Notes: a model not told the origin generated them from the sequence alone. 64,000 nt of DNA from Campylobacter canadensis (GCF_013177655.1 NZ_CP035946.1:1178001-1242000), one strand, 5' to 3'. Numbered from the stretch's first letter, positions 48,026 through 58,918 are shown. Made by a program: numbers and translations.

Positions 48026-48031
48026 TATAAT
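48026..48031 (+). promoter_or_regulatory. -10 element of the formate dehydrogenase operon
   Basis: TATAAT about 35 bases before the start of the small Tat protein, preceded by periodic T/A-rich sequence typical of Campylobacter sigma-70 promoters, which lack a clear -35. A strong CGGAGG ribosome site follows. Confidence 0.6.
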
Positions 48032-48066
48032 ATCATATTAAAATGTTTTATTTACGGAGGTGCATT

Positions 48067-48261
48067 ATGCAAGAAAACAGAAGAGCGTTTTTGACAAAAG
48101 CTTTAAGTATTGGTGCTATTAGTGTAGCTAGTGCTAGCTGTCTAAACGCAAAAGATACTAATGCAAATTCTAATGGCGTTGTCGTTGGAAGAGCAAAGAA
48201 AAAAGAAGTTTTGTATAAAAAAACTTTAAACTGGGAAAAATTTTATAAAATCTCATACTAA
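48067..48261 (+). CDS. Small twin-arginine protein of the formate dehydrogenase operon
   Basis: 64 residues from ATG 48067, ten bases after ACGGAGG; an upstream ATG in the same frame lacks a ribosome site. RRAFLTKALSIG is a Tat-like signal (MQENRRAFL). The rest is short and ends with KKTLNWEKFYKISY. A gene of this kind precedes fdhA in C. jejuni and relatives (annotated as a Tat-signal formate dehydrogenase-associated protein). Role unknown; it could help the maturation or export of FdhA. Confidence 0.85.
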   Translation: MQENRRAFLTKALSIGAISVASASCLNAKDTNANSNGVVVGRAKKKEVLYKKTLNWEKFYKISY

Positions 48262-48281
48262 TAGAAAGGAATAAGCTTAAA

Positions 48282-51113
48282 ATGCAAAGAAGAAGTTTTT
48301 TAAAACTTGCTGGTTTAGCAGGTGCTTCAAGTGCTGCATTTGGTGCGAGTAATGTTGTTAGTGAAGATAAGGTAAAAAATCCTTATCCAAATAGCAAAAT
48401 GGTTCGCACGATTTGCACGATTTGTTCTGCAGGTTGCGGTATTGAAGCTGAAGTTCAAAATGGCGTTTGGGTTCGTCAAAACAATGCTATTGACCACCCT
48501 ATTTCTCAAGGTTCTCACTGCTGTAAAGGTATTGACCAAATTGATTTAATTAAATCAAAATGTCGTGTTAAATATCCTTTAAAAAGAGTAAATGGAAAAT
48601 GGGAAAGAATTAGCTGGGAACAAGCGGTTAATGAAATCGGAGATAAAATGCTAAAAATCCGTGAAGAAAGCGGACCTGATAGCGTTGTATTTTTAGGTTC
48701 AGCAAAATTCAATAACCAACAAGCCTATTATTTTAGAAAATTTGCTGCATTTTGGGGTACGAACTCAATAGATCACGTAGCTAGAATTTGACACAGCGCA
48801 ACAGTAGCCGGTGTGGCTAATACTTGGGGATATGGCGCTATGACAAATCACTTTGGTGATGTGGTTGCTAATACAAAATGTATGTTAATTTTTGGTGCTA
48901 ATTCAGCAGTGGCAAATCCTATTGGATTTAAACATATGCTTCAAGCAAAAGATAGAAACAATGCAAAATTAATTGTAATTGACCCTATTTTTACTAGAAC
49001 TGCTGCAAAAGCTGATATTTTTGTTCGTATTCGTCCTGGAACTGATATTGCCTTTGTTTATGGTATGTTAAATATTATTTTTGAAAATGGCTGGGAAGAT
49101 AAAGAATTAATCGCAAAAAGAACTTATGGTGTAGATTTAATCAAAGAAGAAGCTAAAAAATATACTCCTAGTGAAGTTGCTGATATTTGCGGCTGTAGCG
49201 AGGCTGAACTAATTCAAGTTACTAGACTTTTTGCTACTACAAAACCTGCTACATTATTCTGGGCTTTAGGTATTACTCAACATTCAGTTGGTAGCTCAAA
49301 TACAAGAATTCTAGCGATTTTACAATTAGTTTTAGGAAACATAGGAAAACCTGGTGCAGGAACAAATATTATAAGAGGACATGATAATGTTCAAGGTGCA
49401 ACCGATATGGGCTGCTTGGCTGATACTTTACCTGCTTATTATGGTCTTGATGATGGCGCTTGGAAGCATTTTTGCAGATTTTGGGGAGTTGAGTTTGATT
49501 ATATGAAAAGTCGTTTTGCTCCACCAAGTGATGGCAAAAATTGGATGAATGAAAAAGGTTTTTCACTATCTCGTTGGTGGCAAGGTGTTAAAGGAGTTAG
49601 CCCTTATGGAAGTGATAAAACCGTATCAAATGCTAATGTGCGTGTTTTATGGGTGCAAGGAACGGGAATTACTTCAATGGCACATACTGTAAAAATCCAA
49701 GAAGCACTTAAAAAGCTAGATTTATTAGTAATAGCTGAACCTTTTGTAAATGAAGTGGCTATTTTAGCTGATAGACCTGATGGAATTTATATTTTACCTG
49801 CTTCAACACAATTTGAAACCGAAGGCTATGTAACCGCAACAAACCGTGCAATGCAATGGAGAAATCAAGTTGTAAAACCAATTTATGAAAGTAAAGAAGA
49901 CCAAGAGATTATGTTCTTATTTGCTAAAAAATTCGGCTTTTATAAAGAATATACTCGTGGTATGAAAATGCAACTACAAGACCATAAACTAGTACAAGTT
50001 ATTCCTGATGATGTTGATGCTGTTTGGCCTGATGATGCAACTCGTGAAATGAGCAATGGTTTATTATCAATTGGCTTGCGTGGGATAAGTGCAAATAGAC
50101 TTAGAAAACATCAAGAAAATTGGGCAAATTTTGACCCTGATACTCAAAAAGGTATTGGCGGGGCTGTTAAAGGTGAATACTACGGACTTCCTTGGCCTGT
50201 GTGGGATGAAAAACATCCAGGAACTGCAATTTTATGGAATGCAAATGTACCTTATGAAGAAGGCGGAATGGGCTTTAGAAACCGCTTTGGTTTAGAACAC
50301 AATGGGGTTAGCCAATTAGCTGATAATAGCTTTACTCCTGTTGGTTGTAAGGTAAAGGGTGGATATCCACAAATTACAAAAGATAATATTGAAAAGGTAT
50401 TTAATATTAAGCTTAACGACAAAGAAAAAGAGCTTATGGGTGCTTCTTGGAGTACTGATATTTCTGGAATTATTTTAGAAAAATGCCGTGAAAAATCAGC
50501 TTGTTGCTTAGGTAATGCAAGAGCTAGAACAATAGTTTGGGAATTTGCTGATCAAATACCAAAACATAGAGAACCAATTCACTCTCCAAGATGGGATTTA
50601 GTACAAAAATACCCTACTTTTGACGATCAAGAAAAGCCTAATTTTAGGGTTACTACAATGTTTAAAAGTGAGCAGCTTAAAAAAGATTGGAGCAAGGAAT
50701 TTCCTATTATTATTAGCTCAATGCGTTTAGTAAATTTAAGTGGGGCTGGTATGATTGAGCGTACAAGTAAATATTTAAGTGATATTACGCCTGAAATGTT
50801 CGCCAATGTAAATCCTGAACTTGCAATGCAATATAATATAAATGATGGTGAAATGATGTGGATACACTCTCCACAAGGAACTAAGATTAAAGTTAAGTGT
50901 GTGCATAATCACAGTGTAACTCCTGATAGAATTTGCTTACCTTATAACTTTGCTGGTATTTTGCAAGGTGTTGATTTAAGTGCAAATTATCCTGAAGGAA
51001 CAAGACCTTACACAATAGGTGAAAGTTCAAATACCGTAACAAACTATGGTTTTGACCCAAATACACAAATTAGCGAATTTAATGCAGGTCTTTGCAGAAT
51101 AGAAAGGGCGTAA
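48282..51113 (+). CDS. fdhA: Selenocysteine formate dehydrogenase large subunit
   Basis: Periplasmic molybdenum/tungsten bis-MGD enzyme oxidising formate to CO2 for respiration. The frame runs through an in-frame TGA (48789-48791), read as selenocysteine 170 (HVARI-U-HSATVAGVAN, the family's catalytic site), giving 943 residues. Tat signal QRRSFLKLAGLAG; [4Fe-4S] ligands CTICSAGC, later CC of SHCCKG. A SECIS hairpin follows the TGA. RBS AAAGGAAT. Located between the small Tat protein and fdhB; selA/selB are not in the window. Confidence 0.97.
48789..48828 (+). promoter_or_regulatory. Bacterial SECIS element in fdhA
   Basis: Starts at the TGA. TAGCC (48805-48809) pairs with GGCTA (48815-48819) around the loop GGTGT, and CAA/TTG can extend a lower stem. 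Position 14-30 bases after the UGA and the G/U in the apical loop fit SelB-dependent SECIS hairpins. Confidence 0.78.
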
Positions 51114-51115
51114 TT

Positions 51116-51691
51116 ATGGCAAGAATGAAGTTTTTTGTAGATAAAAATAGATGTATTGGCTGTTTTGCCTGTCAAGTTGCTTGTTCTAGTGCGCACGAAT
51201 TACCTGTTGGAATAAAACGCCGTAAGGTAATTACATTAAATGATGGTATTGTTGGTAAAGAGCTTTCTATGACTATTGCTTGCCAACACTGTACTGATGC
51301 ACCTTGTGAGCAAGTATGCCCTGTAAAATGTTTTTACATTAGAGAAGATGGCATTGTTTTACATGATAAAAAAGAATGTATTGGCTGTGGATACTGCTTG
51401 TATGCTTGTCCTTTTGGAGCTCCTCAATTTCCAAGAGATGGTGCTTTTGGTATTAAAGGAGAAATGGATAAATGTACAATGTGTGCTGGTGGCCCTGAAG
51501 AAACAAATAGCGAAGAAGAGCGTGAGCTTTATGGTCAAAACCGCATAAGCGAAGGTAGAGTTCCTATGTGTGCTGCTGTTTGTGCAACAAATGCTTTATT
51601 AGTTGGTGATGAAAGTGAAGTTTCTAATATCTTTAGAAAAAGAGTACTTACCAAAAACGCTAGTTTTAATATAAGCGATATGTTTAAATAA
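51116..51691 (+). CDS. fdhB: Formate dehydrogenase iron-sulfur subunit
   Basis: 191 residues from ATG 51116; eight more codons could be added upstream but would overlap fdhA. Four ferredoxin cluster sites: CIGCFACQVAC, CQHCTDAPCEQVC, CIGCGYCLYAC and CTMCAGG with CAAVC. Moves electrons from FdhA to the membrane cytochrome. Two bases after fdhA. A terminator follows directly; the expected fdhC (cytochrome b) and fdhD are not next to it, unlike in C. jejuni. Confidence 0.95.
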   Translation: MARMKFFVDKNRCIGCFACQVACSSAHELPVGIKRRKVITLNDGIVGKELSMTIACQHCTDAPCEQVCPVKCFYIREDGIVLHDKKECIGCGYCLYACPFGAPQFPRDGAFGIKGEMDKCTMCAGGPEETNSEEERELYGQNRISEGRVPMCAAVCATNALLVGDESEVSNIFRKRVLTKNASFNISDMFK

Positions 51692-51718
51692 AAAATACCC
51701 ACCTTTGTGGGTATTTTA
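51692..51718 (+). terminator. Rho-independent terminator after fdhB
   Basis: AATACCCAC-ctt t-GTGGGTATT stem (nine pairs) with flanking A/T run, one base after the fdhB stop. It closes the formate dehydrogenase operon before any fdhC. Confidence 0.88.
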
Positions 51719-51869
51719 TAAAATAATAAAAATTACAAACAACAACAAGCTTTTTTAACAAAACCAAAAACTTAATATTAATCATTAAAAGGCTTTATTT
51801 ATAAAAGTAAAAAAGTATCAATAATTTTAAAAATATAATTTTAAAACAAATTAAGATTATTATTAAAGC

Positions 51870-51893
51870 AAATAGCCTTAAAAAAGGCTATTT
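51870..51893 (-). terminator. Hairpin terminator after the cytochrome gene
   Basis: AAATAGCCTT / AAGGCTATTT (ten pairs, A/T loop) directly behind the stop codon of the minus-strand cytochrome gene. The 150 bases between this and the fdhB terminator hold nothing else I can identify. Confidence 0.8.
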
Positions 51894-52448
51894 TTATTCA
51901 TCATCAGATGGGGCAACTCTTTGTAAATATTTTACAACTTGATAATATTCATTCTCATCAAGTCCTGAATTATCTTGCATAGATTTTATTGTGCTTGGCC
52001 ATACATTTTTACTAAATTCATCATAAGAATGTAAAGCATGGCAAACTCCACAGCGTTCTTCAAAAAGTTCTTTACCAACACTAATTACATCATTATTTGT
52101 AATTTTAGAATTATCAATAAAGGCCTCAAGGCTTACAATCTCCCATTCATTTTCATACTCATCTAATTTAGTTCCTAAAACTTTTACGCTTTTATTATTA
52201 TCTAAAATAACACTAGTTGATAAAACTCCTAAAGTATCATAAATAATTTTTGAACCCTTAGGTCTATAACCTTGTAATGAAATCTTACTTGTTTTATCAC
52301 CTTTTTTGATAATTTTAAACTCGCTACCTATTATAATAGTTGCAACTTTTTTTGAATTGATTGTTAAATCACTGTTTTCTACTGCATAATTATTTGCTAG
52401 TAAAAAACTAGCAAATATGCTTAAAAATATTGTTTTTTTCATCTTCAC
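51894..52448 (-). CDS. Periplasmic monohaem c-type cytochrome (TorC-like partner)
   Basis: 184 residues. Signal peptide ~1-19 (FLLANN). An N-terminal region (~25-115) predicted beta-rich, then one haem site CGVCH (133-137) with a candidate axial Met in KSMQDN. C. jejuni encodes a similar cytochrome next to its TMAO/DMSO reductase (Cj0265c with Cj0264c) in the same order. It overlaps the reductase stop by four bases (ATGA), so they are coupled. Donates electrons to the reductase. Confidence 0.9.
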   Translation of the reverse strand: MKMKKTIFLSIFASFLLANNYAVENSDLTINSKKVATIIIGSEFKIIKKGDKTSKISLQGYRPKGSKIIYDTLGVLSTSVILDNNKSVKVLGTKLDEYENEWEIVSLEAFIDNSKITNNDVISVGKELFEERCGVCHALHSYDEFSKNVWPSTIKSMQDNSGLDENEYYQVVKYLQRVAPSDDE

Positions 52449-54934
52449 ACCTTAAATTTTGGTTGTTTAAAAATATCTAATGCTGGTACTTCTTTAGTGT
52501 ATTTTTCAATCTCAACTAAAGCACTAGCTTGATTACCGCAAGCAAGTTTAGAGCTAGCAATATCAGCAATAAGCACATTAACATCTCCGTGTAAGCATAA
52601 ACCATTTTTATCAGGATTATACCAAGCACCTTCACACATTCTAACTACACCTTCTTTTACATAAGGAGTTACTAAAACTCCACCTAAAATCTCTCCTCTA
52701 TCATTATAAATTCTAACAATATCTTCGTTTTTAATTCCACGAGCTGCTGCATCAACTGGGTTCATCCATATTGCTTCTTTTGCATTAACTTCATCTAAAT
52801 CTTTTAAATAAGTATTATTAAGTTGTGAATGTAAGCGATATTTTGGATGTGGGCTAATTAGGTTTAATTTATATTTTTTAGCATTGCCTAAATACTCAGC
52901 TGCTTCATAAAATTGAACCAAACCTTTACAATCATCATAGCCAAATTTTTCTATTTTTTTAGAAAAGATTTCTATTTTACCACTTGGGGTTCCTAGTCTG
53001 TTTGTGATTGGGTCGTCTCTGTAATCTTTCATTTTTACGAAATTCTTAGCCTCTTTTGGAGCTTTAAACTCTACATAGCCCTTAGCCCAAAATTCTTTAA
53101 ATGTTGGCATTTTTATCCCCATCTTTTCACCTTTTTCTTTAGACTGTTCATAAAAATATTTTATCCAACCCATCATATCACGACCTTCACTAAAGGCATT
53201 TACAGCATTATCTCCGAAATGTTTTAAAATTCCTAAATAAATGTCATAATCATTTTTTGAGTTATAAAGTGGAGCAATTGCTTGCTTCATTGCAAAAATA
53301 AACTTATTTGTATTTGCCTTTGCTATGTCATTTCTTTCAATTTCAGTTGTAGCAGGTAAAACTAAATCAGCAAACCTTGCACTAGCAGTCCAAAAGCAAT
53401 CTTGAACAATAAAGCTATCTACATTTTTAAAAGCCTTTTTCATTCTATTTCTATCTTGATGATGATGAAGTGGATTACCACCTGCCCAATAAATTGATTT
53501 TATTAGTGGATAAACTCTTTTTTTACCGTTAAAATCGTATTCTTTATTTGGATTTTCAAGCATGGTTACAATTCTTGAAACTGGAATTACTTCGTTTTGT
53601 CTATTACTCCATTCGCCTTTTGTTGAAGGTACGCCACTAATAGCATTTAAACCTGGAAAACCTGCAAAATTATTATTTTCTACCTTTGCGTCTTTATTTA
53701 TACTAGCAGGATTTACACTAACAGCACCTGGCATAGCAATACCGCCATTGCTATGATAATTAAAGCCATATCCACCACCATCAAGTCCAATTTGACCTAA
53801 AAGTGATGCTAAGGTAATCATAGCCCAATGAGCTTGCTCTCCATGATGAGCTCTTTGAAAGCCCCAACCTGCCATAATCATTGTTCTATTTTTTGCCATA
53901 AGTTCAGCTAATTGTTTAATTTTACTAGCACTTACTCCTGTGATTTTTTCTGCCCATTCAGGAGTTTTAGGGTTTTTCTCATCAAATAATCTATCTTTAA
54001 ATTTTTTAAATCCTACTGTGTATCTTTTAAGGAATTTTTCATCATGAAGATTGTTTTTAATTAAGTGATAGCACATAGCTTCAACCATAGCTACATCTGT
54101 TGTAGGATTAATAAATACTTGCTCTGCACCTAAAAATCTTGCTGTATCGTTATAAACTGGGTCAATGTTGATTACTTTTATTTTGCCAAGTTTTACTAAT
54201 TCTTTTAATTTTTCTAAATATTCATAAGATTCATGTAGTGGAACTCCCCAAGCGATTTGGTTAGTATTTAGCATATCGTTTGACCACATTATTATAACTT
54301 TTGAATGCTTTAAGACATTTTCCCATGAAGTTTGCTTAGCGCTTGATTCATCAACCCCGCTAACATAAGGAGTTATTGCACGAATGCAGTGGGTTGAATA
54401 AGTAAGAGTTCTTGTTGTTAAACCTCCTGCGATATTTAACATACGAGCTAATAAACTTTGTGGATTATTTACGCTGCCAACACTAAACCAGCCATAACTT
54501 CCACCGTAAATTGCACTAGGACCGTATTCTTTATAAATTCTTTTTAATTCATTAGCTACTAATTCATAAGCTTTTTCCCAAGTAATTTCAACAAATTCTT
54601 CCTTGCCACGAAGATTTTTATTAGCCTTTGCAAAGCCTTTTTCTAAAACACTTTTTCTTACACTTGGATTTTTAATTCTATCTTTTGAATAAACTCTAGC
54701 AATAACTCCATTCATTAAAGATACTTGTTTTTTATCACCTTTAAAAAGCTTAAATCCTTCAACCTTATCGCTTCTAATAATTGGATGATAAGCTCCAAAA
54801 TGTGATGCGCTTATTAAACTTTCATCAAGTTTAGGCATTGCGTCTTCGCCAATAAAATTAATTGCGTTTAAAGTAGATGAGCTAACTACAAGTCCTGCAC
54901 TACCTTTTAAAAAACTTCTTCTTGATACCTTCAT
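52445..54934 (-). CDS. torA: TMAO/DMSO-type molybdopterin reductase
   Basis: 829 residues. Tat signal SRRSFLKGSAGL. The bis-MGD domain is typical of the DMSO-reductase family without an Fe-S cluster (no N-terminal Cys motif); YGGSYGWFSVGSVNNPQ is the region with the Mo-ligand serine, and AGWGFQRAHHGEQ is typical of TorA/BisC. Orthologue of C. jejuni Cj0264c, which reduces TMAO and DMSO. Coupled to the downstream cytochrome. RBS AAGGAGG. Confidence 0.92.
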   Translation of the reverse strand: MKVSRRSFLKGSAGLVVSSSTLNAINFIGEDAMPKLDESLISASHFGAYHPIIRSDKVEGFKLFKGDKKQVSLMNGVIARVYSKDRIKNPSVRKSVLEKGFAKANKNLRGKEEFVEITWEKAYELVANELKRIYKEYGPSAIYGGSYGWFSVGSVNNPQSLLARMLNIAGGLTTRTLTYSTHCIRAITPYVSGVDESSAKQTSWENVLKHSKVIIMWSNDMLNTNQIAWGVPLHESYEYLEKLKELVKLGKIKVINIDPVYNDTARFLGAEQVFINPTTDVAMVEAMCYHLIKNNLHDEKFLKRYTVGFKKFKDRLFDEKNPKTPEWAEKITGVSASKIKQLAELMAKNRTMIMAGWGFQRAHHGEQAHWAMITLASLLGQIGLDGGGYGFNYHSNGGIAMPGAVSVNPASINKDAKVENNNFAGFPGLNAISGVPSTKGEWSNRQNEVIPVSRIVTMLENPNKEYDFNGKKRVYPLIKSIYWAGGNPLHHHQDRNRMKKAFKNVDSFIVQDCFWTASARFADLVLPATTEIERNDIAKANTNKFIFAMKQAIAPLYNSKNDYDIYLGILKHFGDNAVNAFSEGRDMMGWIKYFYEQSKEKGEKMGIKMPTFKEFWAKGYVEFKAPKEAKNFVKMKDYRDDPITNRLGTPSGKIEIFSKKIEKFGYDDCKGLVQFYEAAEYLGNAKKYKLNLISPHPKYRLHSQLNNTYLKDLDEVNAKEAIWMNPVDAAARGIKNEDIVRIYNDRGEILGGVLVTPYVKEGVVRMCEGAWYNPDKNGLCLHGDVNVLIADIASSKLACGNQASALVEIEKYTKEVPALDIFKQPKFKV

Positions 54935-55073
54935 AAAAGCCTCCTTAAAATATTTTTAAAAATTTAAATTAATATTATTACTTTATTCTTAAAATTCTTT
55001 AAAAAATAAAAAATATTTATTAAATTATTATTTTTAGGGCTTTTAAATATTATTCTTTAAAATAAACAAAATA

Positions 55074-55102
55074 TTAGCATTAGTTATAAAAACTAATGCT
55101 AA
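55074..55102 (-). terminator. 12-base hairpin behind the second exoprotein gene
   Basis: TTAGCATTAGTT-ataaa-AACTAATGCTAA, a perfect 12-pair stem, just after the stop of the 55106-58813 gene. The same stem follows its paralogue at 58885-58914. Confidence 0.82.
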
Positions 55103-55105
55103 AAA

Positions 55106-58100
55106 CTATTTAACAAATTCTATAGTCCATCTTGAATCGCAGTTAAATAAACCGCCGTAGCAATGAATAGTATCTTTTATATATTGATTATTTTGCATAG
55201 AGCTATTAAGTTTAATTCTTAATGAATAATCAGGGTGCGTGCCTGTAGTATTATGCACAATATCTGCTTGATAATCAGAAATAAATTTGGTATTTACATC
55301 AAGTCCAGGAACTTCATCATTTGTAAGTCTATAGCAAGGCAAAGTAGTACAATCAACTGAATAAGTACCACTTTTATCTTTATCATTTCTTGCCATAGCC
55401 CATAAATCATACTTATCCTTTCTTTCAAAGTAACCAAAAGCTTGAAACATAGAATTGCTATCAATATAATGTAGCCACACATCATCTTTATTTATAATAA
55501 CTTCTTCGTCTTTTTTTACTTTTTTGTCTTTAAATAAAGCAATTGCACTAACAAAGCTTATATCCTTTGTATCTTGTTTAAAAATATCAGAGCTTAAATT
55601 ACTTTTTAATGCTTGAATTGATACTTCATAGCCTTTTAATTTAAACATTTTTGATTTTTTACCATAAAAAAGCCTTAAAGGTATTTGAGCGTGGTTATCA
55701 TTTGCTTGGGCTATGAAAAGATTATTCAAGCCTAAATCAATAGCTTCATTTTCTTTTATTACTTTATATTCTTTATATTCTTTTGTATTGATTAAATCAA
55801 GAGTGCTTAGATTTTCTCCTGCAAAATTATAACTATAATCTACTAAATCAAAAAAAGCCTTATTTAAATCATCTTTTTTTATTAATACATCAAAACTGCC
55901 ATCTTTATTATTTTTAATATTTTCATCATAAACTCTTATCATATAAGGGCTTATGTTATCATTTGCTTGTAAAACTAATTTTGAATAATCATCAATTTCA
56001 TCAAAAGTAAATTTTATTTTTAATAATAAATCACTAGAAAAATATTTAGCAACATTAATATCCTTAGAAGTAGAAATAATTTGCGGATAAATATTATATG
56101 CAAAAGGCTTGTTTTTAGCATTATATAAATCCATTCCGCTATTATTTAAAACCACATTTACTCTTGCATCTTCATCAATGTTATCTTTATAATCTAATGA
56201 ATTATTTGTATTTACACTAAGGAAATTTGTATTATCACTATTTGGGGTTTGGCAATAAATTTTACCGTTTTCTTTAGTATTTGCTACTTCTTTTGATACT
56301 ATTTTATCACTTACGATACAATAATCTTGAGCATTTAAACCTTTGCTTTTTATGTATTGAAGTATATGGTCTTCTTTGAATTTTACCCTTGCTATGTCGT
56401 AGCTGTCAAAAGGATTTATTATTACTAAATTATTAATAATCTTAGAGCCATAATTATATTCAATAGGATTTGTATCATCAACTATTCTATCATTAAAACT
56501 TAGATTAAATTCTTTTGAATTTAGCTCTAAAATATACTTATTAAAATATAATTTTTTACTTATACTTTCTGTGCTTGGCTCTTGGTTTAAAATAGTATCC
56601 GCATTGCATTTAGAAAAAATAGCGCATTGCTTTGGTATTAGTGCAAATTCTTTTGGTCTAACAGTTATTTCAAAATGCTCAAAAACTGCAGCTGAATTAT
56701 TAATATCATCATAAGAGTTATAATATTCTAATGAAAATTTTCTTCTTTGCTCTTCACTAGCCTTTAAATTCCCTAGTTTAAAAATAGCATTTTGATATCT
56801 AAAAAATATTTTTCCTTGTTTGTTTATATCATTTGGATTACAAGCACCGCTATTTACACCTTCTGTATAAATAAGATTATATTTATTATTATAATACTCG
56901 CACAATGCTTTATAAGGAATAAGCACATTTTCACTAAAAGAATTATCATTTACAACATTTATAATTTTAGCTTTAGAATTGGCATTATCATAATATAGTT
57001 CAAAGTTATCTAAGCTTTTATTATCAATAGATAAAAGTCTTTTTTCGTTATAGCTTTCAATAGGTAAAAAAGCTTGATTATTTTCACTAAAATCAATACT
57101 AATATAAACATCTTCTCCTTCTAAAGATGTGTAAATATTTTTACCTACATTCATATTTTTTCTTTCAAAAGATGGGCTATTTTCATTTTTTTTCCAAGCA
57201 CTTGCAATGTGTGCGACTGGACTTGGCAAACAATCAATCGCATCAATATCATTTGAGCCACCTTGCATTACAAAAAATATTGCAGGTCTTGATGCCTTTG
57301 TATATTCAGCAACTTGATAATAAACCTGATTTGATGGGTCTTTTGAAATATCAGCAAAAGATACTTGTACTTTAAACGGCGTAGTTGGACTTGCTAAATT
57401 GCCTGTTTCATCTAAGCCTAATCTTGTATTATAAAGATTATAATAATATTGATATGCAATAGGATTAAAAGCACTATCTAGCTGGCTTATCCCACCAGCA
57501 CCTTTTAATTGCACCTTGCTTATTGTAATCTTATATAAAAGTCTTTGCTTGCACTTTTTAAAAGTAGATAAAGCATAATTAATAGTAGTTTGATAATTAT
57601 CGTTAATATGCCAATAATTCCAGTTTGAAAACACGCTAGGATAAAGTAAAGCTTGTTCTAATTCATTATTACTTGTTACCCCATCTCCTGCATTATAGTT
57701 TGGATTTTTAAGATAATTTTGATTAATAGCATCGCTTTGTACTAAAGGTAATTTACATCTTTTTACATCACTTTCTTTACACCATCTAGGATGTTTTGTA
57801 TTTGCGCTATTATAAAAAGGAGTTATAAATACCTCATACCAAGGAATACTTTTAAGATTTGTAGTATTATCAAGCATATGAATATCATTATATGGATTTA
57901 TTACTCTTGTAACTGCATTTTCATCTGTGTAAGATAGTGCTTTTGGTAATCTTAAATATTGATTATTTGCGTTTTCAATAAATACTTCAATTTTTGTATT
58001 ATTTACCCATTCAGGATTGTCTTTTGAAATAGCAAAATTTCTTAATAAACGACCATTATCTCTATTTTTTCTTTGATAATATGGCTCTAGCTTGTATGCT

Positions 58101-58813
58101 CTTATTGCTCCAATATCATAATTTTTAAATTCACTAAAAAAATTATCTACATACATATTTCCAATTTCAGCTGCTTGCCAATCACCAGAACTATAAAAAA
58201 TACCACTACTAGTACATCCTAAAGAATCTTGCCAATAGCCTAAGCTAGCTTCCCATTTATCAACCACTAAACATTGACCAGGGTGATCACCTGAACCATA
58301 ATCATAACTTCTACCACCATTGTCATCTCTTGGAGAGCATTTAATATGATTTCTATTATGTTCTCTTACACCCCAATAACCTTGACAATAAGTATCAAGT
58401 AAAACCGATCTTGCATCTCTATATGGAGTTAAAGAAAATACTATATTTTCATCATTTGCAATAGGGTTAATCTTGCCTATTACACCAGAACTTGCTATTT
58501 CATTTTTTTCTGTATAGGGCTGTCCTAAACCGCCCATTTGTATATATTTAACATCATCTAAAAAGACATCATCATAATTTCTATTATTCCACATATTGTC
58601 ATTAAATGCTTCTTTAGTATAAAGATTTTCATTAAAAACTGTTTTTCTTTGCTTGTATGCTCTTGCATTAAAAATCATTCTTAATTTATTATCTTTTAAG
58701 CCATTCACTTCACGAATATCAATAAATTCACCAAAATCTTTGTTTTGAACTGCAAAAACACTATTAGATAAAAGTAAGGTTAATAAAGTAATTTTGAAAA
58801 AATTATTTTTCAT
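55106..58813 (-). CDS. Large secreted protein, paralogue B of a two-gene family, function unknown
   Basis: 1235 residues. Signal peptide ~1-21 (LLSNSVFAVQ); no transmembrane segment after it, no repeats. Aromatic, Asn- and Lys-rich with paired cysteines that recur in the paralogue at 58919-62632: FKKC (~435), DAIDCLPSP (~535), IHCYGGLFNCDSRWTIEF (C-terminus), and PCYRLTNDEVPGLD. WLHYID is also shared. The two share length and a common C-terminus of almost identical sequence, so they are ancient tandem duplicates. I recognise no known domain. Starts 92 bases after the paralogue hairpin. Probable cell-surface or extracellular protein. Confidence 0.8.
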   Translation of the reverse strand: MKNNFFKITLLTLLLSNSVFAVQNKDFGEFIDIREVNGLKDNKLRMIFNARAYKQRKTVFNENLYTKEAFNDNMWNNRNYDDVFLDDVKYIQMGGLGQPYTEKNEIASSGVIGKINPIANDENIVFSLTPYRDARSVLLDTYCQGYWGVREHNRNHIKCSPRDDNGGRSYDYGSGDHPGQCLVVDKWEASLGYWQDSLGCTSSGIFYSSGDWQAAEIGNMYVDNFFSEFKNYDIGAIRAYKLEPYYQRKNRDNGRLLRNFAISKDNPEWVNNTKIEVFIENANNQYLRLPKALSYTDENAVTRVINPYNDIHMLDNTTNLKSIPWYEVFITPFYNSANTKHPRWCKESDVKRCKLPLVQSDAINQNYLKNPNYNAGDGVTSNNELEQALLYPSVFSNWNYWHINDNYQTTINYALSTFKKCKQRLLYKITISKVQLKGAGGISQLDSAFNPIAYQYYYNLYNTRLGLDETGNLASPTTPFKVQVSFADISKDPSNQVYYQVAEYTKASRPAIFFVMQGGSNDIDAIDCLPSPVAHIASAWKKNENSPSFERKNMNVGKNIYTSLEGEDVYISIDFSENNQAFLPIESYNEKRLLSIDNKSLDNFELYYDNANSKAKIINVVNDNSFSENVLIPYKALCEYYNNKYNLIYTEGVNSGACNPNDINKQGKIFFRYQNAIFKLGNLKASEEQRRKFSLEYYNSYDDINNSAAVFEHFEITVRPKEFALIPKQCAIFSKCNADTILNQEPSTESISKKLYFNKYILELNSKEFNLSFNDRIVDDTNPIEYNYGSKIINNLVIINPFDSYDIARVKFKEDHILQYIKSKGLNAQDYCIVSDKIVSKEVANTKENGKIYCQTPNSDNTNFLSVNTNNSLDYKDNIDEDARVNVVLNNSGMDLYNAKNKPFAYNIYPQIISTSKDINVAKYFSSDLLLKIKFTFDEIDDYSKLVLQANDNISPYMIRVYDENIKNNKDGSFDVLIKKDDLNKAFFDLVDYSYNFAGENLSTLDLINTKEYKEYKVIKENEAIDLGLNNLFIAQANDNHAQIPLRLFYGKKSKMFKLKGYEVSIQALKSNLSSDIFKQDTKDISFVSAIALFKDKKVKKDEEVIINKDDVWLHYIDSNSMFQAFGYFERKDKYDLWAMARNDKDKSGTYSVDCTTLPCYRLTNDEVPGLDVNTKFISDYQADIVHNTTGTHPDYSLRIKLNSSMQNNQYIKDTIHCYGGLFNCDSRWTIEFVK

Positions 58814-58884
58814 TTATTAGCTCCTAAATAAAAATTACTTTATTTTACAAAGCTAACTTTAAAATATATTTAGTTTTTATAAAT

Positions 58885-58914
58885 TTAGCATTAGTTACAA
58901 AAAACTAATGCTAA
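58885..58914 (-). terminator. 12-base hairpin behind the first exoprotein gene
   Basis: TTAGCATTAGTT / AACTAATGCTAA with a six-base loop, the same 12-base arms as at 55074-55102. Retained duplication of gene plus 3' hairpin. Confidence 0.82.
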
Positions 58915-58918
58915 TAAA

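Noticed and set aside
48789..48791. TGA splitting fdhA into two frames as a pseudogene
   Set aside because: The stop sits exactly at the catalytic selenocysteine site, a SECIS-like hairpin follows, and the frame continues without any shift.
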